From Silene noctiflora (lineage: Eukaryota; Streptophyta; Magnoliopsida; Caryophyllales; Caryophyllaceae), in the NCBI GenBank assembly GCA_009801015.1, contig VHZZ01003823.1, positions 56,022-85,501 on the forward strand: a DNA stretch of 29,480 bases, read 5' to 3'. Within the stretch, counting starts at the first letter, position 1. Each line of letters opens with the position of its first letter. Made by a program: the position numbers and the translations under genes. The notes beneath the pieces were generated by a model. It had not been told where the DNA came from. It made no database searches and was given only the letters and a program-made list of their open reading frames with translations. Shown here one piece after another: positions 23,017 through 29,480 of this stretch.

Positions 23017-23192
23017 GGAATCTAATGGCTTGGGAAAATGTGTTGGTGACGGAGTTAAGATTTCATTTTAGGTGAAGTGGCAAATTTTAGAGGAAGGAAT
23101 TGAGAATGTAGTAGAGTAAACTAGGGGAAAGAACCGAAAATTTCACAATTTTTTAGTTTTTTCATTCTTCATTTGACAATTAACCGTTATTA

Positions 23193-23358
23193 GGCTCTAT
23201 TCTTTTGGATTTCATTTCAGCTCATTTCAATTCACTTTGGCTCGGTTTAGCTCATCTTTTCACTAATTAACTTTACTTCAGGTCAGTTCAATTCAGATCA
23301 GCTCTATCAAATTCAGTTCAATTTCGATCAATTTTTTTGAACCGAAAAGAACATGGCC
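23193..23358. mobile_element. Likely MITE, 166 bp
   Basis: The ends GGCTCTATTCTTTTGG and CCGAAAAGAACATGGCC are imperfect inverted copies (about 12 of 16). The interior is built of TCAATTCA/TCAGTTCAA variations. No 8-bp target duplication was seen, so the superfamily (hAT-like suspected) is not settled. Confidence 0.45.
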
Positions 23359-23550
23359 AAGTCCATTAATTAACCCTCTAAACATCCTATTATCAATATA
23401 TAAATAATTCTTTTTTACAAAATTTGGCTTTTGCATTGGTCAAATACTTGACCAAATCTAGTTCCAAGATACTCATATAACAATTCTACTTTAACTTTCT
23501 CAAGAAACTTTACCAATATTTCCTCATCCATTCGTTGACATTTCATATAC

Positions 23551-23583
23551 TATTTCTATTTCTATTCCTATTCCTATTCCTAT
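23551..23583. repeat. TATTYC hexanucleotide microsatellite in the peptide-gene promoter
   Basis: TATTTC units change to TATTCC units over about 33 bases, roughly 90 bases upstream of the TATA box of the gene at 23747. Confidence 0.7.
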
Positions 23584-23640
23584 TAACAATTTGCGTATCC
23601 ATCAAGCCTTTTTCATGTCCTATTTAGTCCACACCATTAC

Positions 23641-23647
23641 TATATAA
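23641..23647 (+). promoter_or_regulatory. TATA box of the IDA-like gene
   Basis: TATATAA lies 100 bases before the ATG at 23747, which would put transcription start near 23672 and give a leader of about 75 bases rich in A and CT (CACACCTACTTCCC). Confidence 0.55.
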
Positions 23648-23746
23648 TTACTCCTAATTCTTTACTTTTTCCAACATTATTTTCCAATCATAAAAAAACA
23701 AAAAAAACACACCTACTTCCCATCTCTTCCTTCTCTTTAATTTGCA

Positions 23747-24028
23747 ATGGCTATCTCATCAAAATCAACTTACCAAAAATGGCTTCTTCTTCTTCTAATA
23801 ATTTTCGGCTTCATAAGTAATTTATGTGTCGCGACACGACACATTAGAATGGTGATAGAAGACGATGAAACGACGACAAATTCTATGAATTTGAAGCATT
23901 TAACAAACAAGCATGGAATCAAGAATCAAGGGCTTGTGTTCAATTCTTTGCCTAAGACCGGAGGACGAAACCCGCCCTCCGGTCCATCTAAAAGACATAA
24001 TAAGGCTATGGAGTCTACACATGATTAA
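23747..24028 (+). CDS. IDA-like secreted signalling peptide precursor
   Basis: This is an intronless 93-residue precursor. Residues 1-29 are a signal peptide with a Leu/Ile core (KWLLLLLIIFGF) and a likely cleavage after CVA. Residues 30-64 form a variable pro-region. Residues 65-85 carry the conserved end: FNSLPK, then GG, then RNPPSGPSKRHN. The PPS(A/G)PSKRHN ending is the EPIP motif of INFLORESCENCE DEFICIENT IN ABSCISSION peptides, which after cleavage and proline hydroxylation bind HAESA-type receptor kinases to trigger cell separation. The SGPS core is also shared with the related PIP peptides. An eight-residue tail (KAMESTHD) follows, as in some IDA precursors. Unusually, the first two positions of the core are Arg-Asn where IDA has Pro-Ile. 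The receptor and tissue cannot be told from sequence. Confidence 0.85.
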   Translation: MAISSKSTYQKWLLLLLIIFGFISNLCVATRHIRMVIEDDETTTNSMNLKHLTNKHGIKNQGLVFNSLPKTGGRNPPSGPSKRHNKAMESTHD

Positions 24029-24166
24029 GGGAAGAAGATAATCATAATCATAATACTAGTAGGTTATAGTTTTATTTATTTTTTGTATTTTTTTTAATAT
24101 TTTTTGATTTAAATGTTCTTTCCCCTTCATTTATAGAGCAAGGGGTAAAACATAATACAGTTTTGC
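24029..24166. other. 3' UTR side of the IDA-like gene
   Basis: AT-rich sequence with T-runs, consistent with a short 3' UTR. The hairpin repeat at 24167 begins about 140 bases after the stop. Confidence 0.4.
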
Positions 24167-24272
24167 TTCTGACGAAAGGTGACTTGTGACGTCTCACAAT
24201 CACGTACTGTTTCTAACATTATACGGAGTATTATCCGGTTGTGAGACGTCACAAGTTTATTACGCGTCAGAA
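24167..24272. mobile_element. Foldback MITE with perfect 18-bp arms
   Basis: ACTTGTGACGTCTCACAA (24182-24199) is perfectly inverted at 24239-24256 with a 39-base loop. An outer TTCTGACG (24167-24174) is mirrored by CGTCAGAA (24265-24272). The same motif family appears at 22388 and 25528. Confidence 0.7.
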
Positions 24273-24550
24273 ATGAGAATTTGTGAACATAACAAGCTGA
24301 GACAAAATTACTATTGTCATATACTCGTATGTACTCATGTATAGGACTTCTTTATTATACAAGAATCTGATGGTTTATATATGGAATTATTGTATAATTA
24401 TTATGAAACTAGTTGTTTATTATTTATTAATTCAAATAAAAAGAAGGCAAATTTGTCATATGTATATATTCATCTTTAATGTAAGGAAAATGCATATGTA
24501 CGAACTAAATTTTCATACAATGCCTAAAACAAAATGACTCACTTTACTGA

Positions 24551-24692
24551 ATTAGTAGTCGGTTGATGAAGTGTAAATGGATTTTTCCTTGTCATTATCA
24601 GAAAATCTTTTTTTATTTTATTTTAGTAGTCGGGGGATGAAATGTAGACGGAATTTTCCTTATATTAGAAACATCTTTTTTTTTTATTTTCC
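24551..24692. repeat. Diverged tandem duplication, period about 71 bp
   Basis: Two units share TTAGTAGTCGG, GATGAA-TGTA, ATTTTCCTT and a T-rich end, starting at about 24552 and 24623. No coding content. Confidence 0.6.
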
Positions 24693-24721
24693 GCATAAGG
24701 TAACACTACATTTAACCTTTT

Positions 24722-25049
24722 GGCCTCGTTTGGTTGCCAGCCTTGCCCTTTCAATTCATGGAAAAATTAAAATTCATGAATTGTAAAAAGGGGTGGATGT
24801 TTGGTTGCCAATTTTTTGGCAAAATGTAAGCATTTAATTCTCCTAGGAATTTTGAATGCCTACATAAGGGTGGAATTGAACTACCTAGCCAGCCCCTCCT
24901 AGGTAGTTCAAAACTCCTGTGGAATTCAACTCCCACATGTGCAAACAAACGACTTTTCCAAATTCATATGAATTTGTATACAGGAAGATAATTCACGTGA
25001 ATTGGATATTCCGGTGTCAGTTGAATTCCTTGATTAACCAAACGACTCC
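24722..25049. mobile_element. MITE with GTCGTTTGGTT-type ends, 328 bp
   Basis: GGCCTCGTTTGGTT at the left and AACCAAACGACTCC at the right are inverted copies (12 of 14). The right flank is TTA and the left flank TTT. This fits, but does not prove, the 3-bp target duplication of PIF/Harbinger (Tourist) elements. Inside is a perfect 13-bp stem (24876-24888 with 24899-24911, core GAACTACCTAG) with a 10-base loop. Confidence 0.65.
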
Positions 25050-26994
25050 TTAATCCACACAAAATGGAAAATTACGAAGATTTTAGTTAAAATTTTCAAA
25101 TTTTTTTCAAGTTTCTTTCATACCATTAATCGTTTACCCGGCTACAATTTTCTGTCCCCCTTAATACAAATCCCGACTCCGTCACATTGTCACAATGACA
25201 ATAATTATCATTGCTTTCTTGAAATTTGACTTTGAATATGGAATTTGAGTTCAACATATAGCTACGCATAACAGTTACTTGACCGCGGTTTTTTCTCCGC
25301 TTCTACAGTTCTACAATCTGTGTAAACAATAAAAAAATCTGGTCATAAAATAATGTAAAAGAATGTCCAAGTACAAGTACGATTCATACAATAAAGCTTT
25401 CAACGGAAATTATCCGTTTTATGCTTAAGACGTTGTAGTAGAAATGAGTCATTCAGCCACAGCCCACAAGCAACAATGGAACTAGGGAAATAATGGGCAG
25501 GATACGGATGACAATTAAGCGTAAATTCTTGTGACAGTCACAAGCTTGTGCCGACTCACATTTAATTAAGCTACAAATAAAAGGGGGGGTTGTGAGACGT
25601 CAAAAGCTCGTGACCATCACAAGTAAGACCAGTTGTTTAATTAGTATCTAAATACTACAAAATCGAAGTTAGAATTTAGTGTAATATGTCAAAATCGAAC
25701 ATCTAAGAAAGCGAGAGTAAAATTTACAAAGTACTTCGTATATGTTTTGCCAAAACTTTGGTGATCATTAGAGTTGCCTTGTTGGAGATGATAAGTTAGG
25801 TTTAAAGCGAAAGCGAATCCAAAGTTTATGAGATAATTACCTTGTTGAATTTCAATGAAAATTTGGTAAATAACTAAATCAAACTGATTTTCACAAGTAC
25901 AGAAAATTTTCAATAAAAAATTAAACACGCCATCTTTTCGCTCCGTTGACCATTGTTATTTATTTAAACACATTATTTTCACAAGTAATACTACTCTATT
26001 TATACCTCTCCGTTCCGATTATTTATTTTTCTTTGATTAAAATACCCACAAGGAATAAAAAAAAAACGAAAAATAGAGACCAAGGCATGTATATTTCCTA
26101 CATTTATGTGCCAACATCGAATACTACTCCGTACTTCATGCACGTACTTTATATAAACACATAAAAACAGTGCAAAAACTTAATAGTCAGTAAATAATAC
26201 CCCCGCTCATTCACTGAAATCATATGATTAAATATTAAACATATACGAAGTACAAATTTATGTTAATCTTATAAGTGAGATCGTCTTACATAAGACTCGA
26301 GGAACATGTTACATGTGCCTTAAGCCCTTAATCCATGATTTCTGCTCAATTTTCTCAACATTCTCGAGTTCCAAATCTCGAGAACAGGAAAGCCGGAAGC
26401 AGGTTCCAACAAATGCATAAATTAACGACTAAAGAATAGTTTCCTACAAATTCTTGTGGTACAAGTCTACTTGAACATTTTGTAATTTATTAGCACTTTC
26501 GCATAATAAATCAAGTTCCGCTTTGGTTAGCCACGAAAATCTACTTATCGATACTCGTAACTCCGTCTAACCATTCTTACACTTAATAATTAAATTTACA
26601 CAGTAATTACAAAAAGAAACGAACAATATTTGGATGAAAATNAAAGTTGGGAAAAGACGTGGACTCGAGTCCTTAGTCCCGACTCACATACCGCAACGTC
26701 GAATAGCAAACAGAAACCAAAATATTACAAGCGGGAGTTGAACATAGTCAACTCGAAATTACTCTAACCCCATCTTAATTTTTTTTTTTTTTTTAAGAAA
26801 AAGCCTACTGCTCACATGAAATCTATATTAGTTTCTATAGTTCCATGTGATATTGGTACACTGCTATCAAACATTAAATTGGTCTTAAGTTAGTAAACGC
26901 CTACTACAAGTAATGGCGACACATCCTTCTGGACAAGTAGATCATTTCTACCCCAAACCGAGGCCTAGACTAACATACATAATTCACAAGGATA
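25050..26994. other. Intergenic, no gene seen
   Basis: Apart from the hairpin at 25528-25623 and weak Stowaway-like traces near 26005 and 26196, only AT-rich sequence is seen. The part nearest 26994 should hold the 3' UTR of the zinc-knuckle/PSP gene, with a T-run of about 17 bases at about 26779. Confidence 0.5.
25528..25623. mobile_element. Foldback MITE, CTTGTGACAG-type, 96 bp
   Basis: The left arm 25528-25560 (CTTGTGACAGTCACAAGCTT start) and the right arm 25591-25623 (ends CATCACAAG) are imperfect inverted copies. They share TTGTGAGACGTC with the hairpin at 24182-24256. Confidence 0.6.
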
Positions 26995-27930
26995 TCAGAG
27001 ACTACCATAATTATAATGCAAAAATGGCCTCCCAATACGCGGACTTTCAGGAATGGGGACACCTACTGGGCTGAATGGCGCACTTGAATAATAGTTATGC
27101 GGGAGATGAGACACTGGGGGCGACCCAAAACCAAAGGGGAGAGAAGGGCTGTTGATGTGACTCCTTAACCCATACGGCTCATGGAAATTTCTAATAACAT
27201 TGGAGTCTCGGGCAGAATTCCACCTATTATTGTCTGGACGGTCCAAGGAGAAGGAGAAATCAGGAAGGGTTGGACATCTAGGTGTTGCCCAAAGGCTTTG
27301 ATCCGCATTTTCAGGTATTGGGGCGTTTATTCCAGGGAATTCTATCATCATTTTCTTTTGCGATTTTCGTTCATCTAATGAAGGGTCATTTATATCCACT
27401 TTNGGAGTTTCATCATCGCCAAAGATTGCAATTCCTGAAGGTTGGTCCTCTTCTTCTAAATCTGGTTAAACAAGGTTTGGCAAGAAATTAAGNAAGTTTC
27501 TTTTACAACCTATATTACTCATACTCGTTTAGGAGTATCAGACTGTGTGGCCAAGTATCGGACATTACGGACAGGGGTACACGAGGTTATACAAAGAGTC
27601 AGAGTTATTACAGCCATGAACACAAATCGGAAATTTTATCATCCCAAACACAAGCAAAGCATTGCCTAATAGCCTAATAGCTAGTTTGTTAAAGATAATT
27701 ATGTGGAAGAACGGCTTACCTAAATATCCCGGTGGGTATCCCAATTCACGCATCTTATTAAGCCAAGGAGGTGGATCAAACTCCTGGTACANAAAAAACA
27801 ACATATTAACTTGGAGAAAAACCGCTATCCTGGTGTGTTCACACATCCTTTATGACTGCACAAGGTCCTTTTAGGTTTTATCATANTAAACGTGCATAAT
27901 GGAAACCGAAATATCAACCATGGATGATAN
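26642..27930. other. Cluster of six ambiguous bases
   Basis: N occurs at 26642, 27403, 27493, 27792, 27886 and 27930 and nowhere else in the window. The N at 27403 falls at a codon third position (Pro in either case); the others are intronic or 3' of the gene. They mark lower consensus quality or collapsed alleles or copies. Confidence 0.95.
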
Positions 27931-28116
27931 GCAACTCACCCCTAGACCCAGCACCTTCCTTGTTTCAGCTGAAAGAGCACCTGGTTTGATCCCATCAAAC
28001 TTACCACGTGGAGAGTTCTGATAGCAACCCTATCAAAAGACTTTGTGCATCCACTGAGAGGAGGATTAAATGAGCCACAGTTGAAGCAACATGGAGCTTC
28101 ACGTAAATCGATGCCT
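26995..28116 (-). CDS. Zinc-knuckle (CCHC) and PSP-domain protein gene, 3' half, frame broken
   Basis: Plant relatives of ZCCHC8 combine a zinc knuckle with a proline-rich PSP domain and act in nuclear RNA processing and surveillance. Three exons are visible: 27940-28116, 27720-27783 and 26995-27461. The first encodes RGIDLREAPCCFNCGSFNP, then PLSGC, and later YQNSPRGKFDGIKPGALSAE. The second encodes the PSP core EFDPPPWLNKMRELGYPPGY. The third encodes EEEDQPSGIAIFGDDE, then FPGINAPIPENAD, and a Pro/Ser-rich end. Splice sites and phases from the PSP block to the stop all agree. Two faults are clear. The knuckle histidine of CX2CX4HX4C is Pro. The frame also shifts between the knuckle and YQNSPRG at about 28023, so translation from the knuckle stops before PSP. 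Upstream exons are not found and may lie beyond the window. Either a decaying copy or assembly error (six N bases nearby) is possible. Confidence 0.8.
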
Positions 28117-28429
28117 CTACATCCATAAAGAACGATCAATTATCCACTATAAATAAAAAGATACTCAACAGATTATCAGGTTCACAAAGTTGAACCACTA
28201 CTAGAATCACTTTCATATAACTTTTTCAATCAAGCTTTCGTTCCTGCCTTTCCACTCCCAATTTCAACACTAAGAACTAACATATCGAGTAAGGACCCTC
28301 TGTCCCACTCCATCATTTCTACTTTTGAAATATAACTCTTAATCGTAGAAAAGATTGTGTAAATCACATCAAGTAGATGAGACATAGAATACGCTCTCCT
28401 AACATATTGGTGAATGTGTGTATAATATA
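28117..28429. other. Sequence upstream of the CCHC exon, no exon seen
   Basis: An acceptor (GATGTAG) at 28117 marks the edge of the zinc-knuckle exon, so the stretch is read as intron or flank. A GAGTGGGACAGAGGG piece on the minus strand (about 28296-28310) looks like an old Stowaway end. The last nine bases are the target duplication of the Mutator-like element. Confidence 0.5.
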
Positions 28430-29394
28430 GGGTTATTTAATGGGAATACTCCAAACTCTAACTTAACTACCAATATAACCAACTATTGCACCCCTTCACT
28501 TTTAATAGAATTGGGTTCTTATTAACCTATAATAGCAGGTAACAAGGTCACGCTTTTTCCATTATAGATGATCTTCATCTCTTCCTCTTCCCTACACTAA
28601 AAAATCCAGAAAAATCCAGAAAACTCACTTTGAATCACCAAAAAATCAATCAAAAACACAGAAGAACCCTAATTAACCTAATCCAAAATACCAATTAGCA
28701 ACAACAATCTTCGATCTTTCTGCAAACATCCCCAACAACAATCTGCAAATCACACTCATTCTCACTAGCCTCGATTGCGGTCGCCTTCTTCTCTCCCTAT
28801 CATCATCATCATCAACAACAACAATAATCTTAACAAAAACATATTTTACAGCATTATCACTCGCCAAATTAAAGAATCAGCAGCAAAAACTCTATATTTG
28901 TACTGTTTTTAAGGTTAATTTGTTACAACATTATTTTTTTCAAGGAGAATTTGTACCTGGTAAATGAAAAATAGCAAACCCAGAAATTAAGCAATTGAAA
29001 CGGGATCATATATTAATAATAAAATATTTAAATATATTTGAGTAATTAAAAGGGGTAAAAAAGGGGAAAGATTGAAGAAGAAGGTGAATAATTAGTCTGA
29101 AGATGAGAGAAGATTAATAGGAAGTGTTGGTGAGGAATAACAATGGTGTTGGTGTGTTGAAGAAGATAAAAGAGTATTAATGGAGTTGTTGGAATGAATA
29201 TAGATGACAGTAGAAAAGAAGAAAATAGGTGTCGGGAGGAATTAGAACATTTTTATTGGCCTAGGAGGTAGCCGGTCTCCCTATTCTAGTACAAGGTACG
29301 GGGTGTGAAAGTTGGCTATATTGGTAGTTAAAATAAAATCTGGAGTATTTTAAGAAGCACCCCAATAGTTTGGAGTATTGTCATTAAATAACCC
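28430..29394. mobile_element. Mutator-like element (MULE), non-autonomous, 965 bp
   Basis: Both ends begin GGGTTATTTAATG then AATACTCCAAACT reading inward. They continue with TTAACTACCAATATA, CCAACT and CACCCC for roughly 100 bases, the right copy having an extra block of about 35 bases. The flanks 28421-28429 and 29395-29403 are both TATAATATA, a perfect 9-bp target duplication, which is the mark of Mutator-type insertion. No transposase frame is present. The interior resembles plant 5' leader sequence: CA/CT-rich on the plus strand at 28590-28800 and CT-rich on the minus strand at 29050-29260. A Pack-MULE carrying gene fragments is possible but unproven. The element lies upstream of the zinc-knuckle exon, in an intron or the 5' flank. 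Confidence 0.88.
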
Positions 29395-29480
29395 TATAAT
29401 ATATTAATAATTTAATATATATACTCCCCTGTCTCACCCATTACTTACATACTAAATTTTGGTTTGTCTGAGTCATTTGC

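Noticed and set aside
28673..28867. Minus-strand frame of 64 codons with an Asp run and an Arg run
   Set aside because: The Asp run is a CATCATCAT microsatellite inside the Mutator-like element, and nothing family-like is seen.

Overview
This window is nuclear DNA from a flowering plant, almost certainly a eudicot. It is AT-rich. Its genes are split by GT-AG introns, the proteins match plant-only or plant-type families, and the spaces between genes are full of small transposons (MITEs, SINE-like copies, a Mutator-type element). The flavour of the repeats (CTCCCTC-type Stowaway termini, ACCCGA-rich tracts, GTGAGACGTCACAAG hairpins) suggests Caryophyllales, for example the Amaranthaceae. That placement is an inference from repeat style, not a proof.

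Layout, left to right. 1-1229: repeat-rich flank with an ACCCGA tract, a SINE-like 3' end and an exact 23-bp direct repeat. 1230-1748 (+): a short single-exon gene for a plant-specific one-pass membrane protein of unknown function. 2787-7746 (-): CHUP1, the chloroplast outer-envelope actin organiser. All nine coding exons could be joined with consistent phases to give 993 residues. Its 5' leader probably continues to an exon at 7747-7920 and, across a transposon-filled intron of about 4.4 kb, to a pyrimidine-rich exon near 12310-12510. 13633-19016 (-): DCP5, the plant LSM14/Scd6 P-body protein. Eight coding exons join in phase to give 651 residues, with LSm, DFDF, FFD, TFG and RG-rich parts. 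19017-23746: intergenic, with a diverged tandem duplication, a textbook 281-bp Stowaway MITE, a SINE-like insertion with target duplication and hairpin repeats. 23747-24028 (+): a 93-residue precursor of an IDA-like secreted peptide ending in PPSGPSKRHN plus a short tail. 24029-26994: more MITEs and hairpins. 26995-28116 (-): the 3' half of a zinc-knuckle (CCHC) plus PSP-domain protein gene. Its reading frame is broken between the two domains and the knuckle histidine is replaced. 28430-29394: a 965-bp Mutator-like element with inverted ends and a perfect 9-bp target duplication.

The genes do not form a pathway. CHUP1 acts in actin-based chloroplast positioning, DCP5 in mRNA storage and decapping, the IDA-like peptide in receptor-kinase signalling at separation sites, and the zinc-knuckle/PSP protein in nuclear RNA processing. 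The points most worth following up are the damaged zinc-knuckle gene in a stretch with six ambiguous bases, the Mutator-like element beside it, the unusual IDA-like peptide core, and the upstream ORFs in the likely CHUP1 leader.
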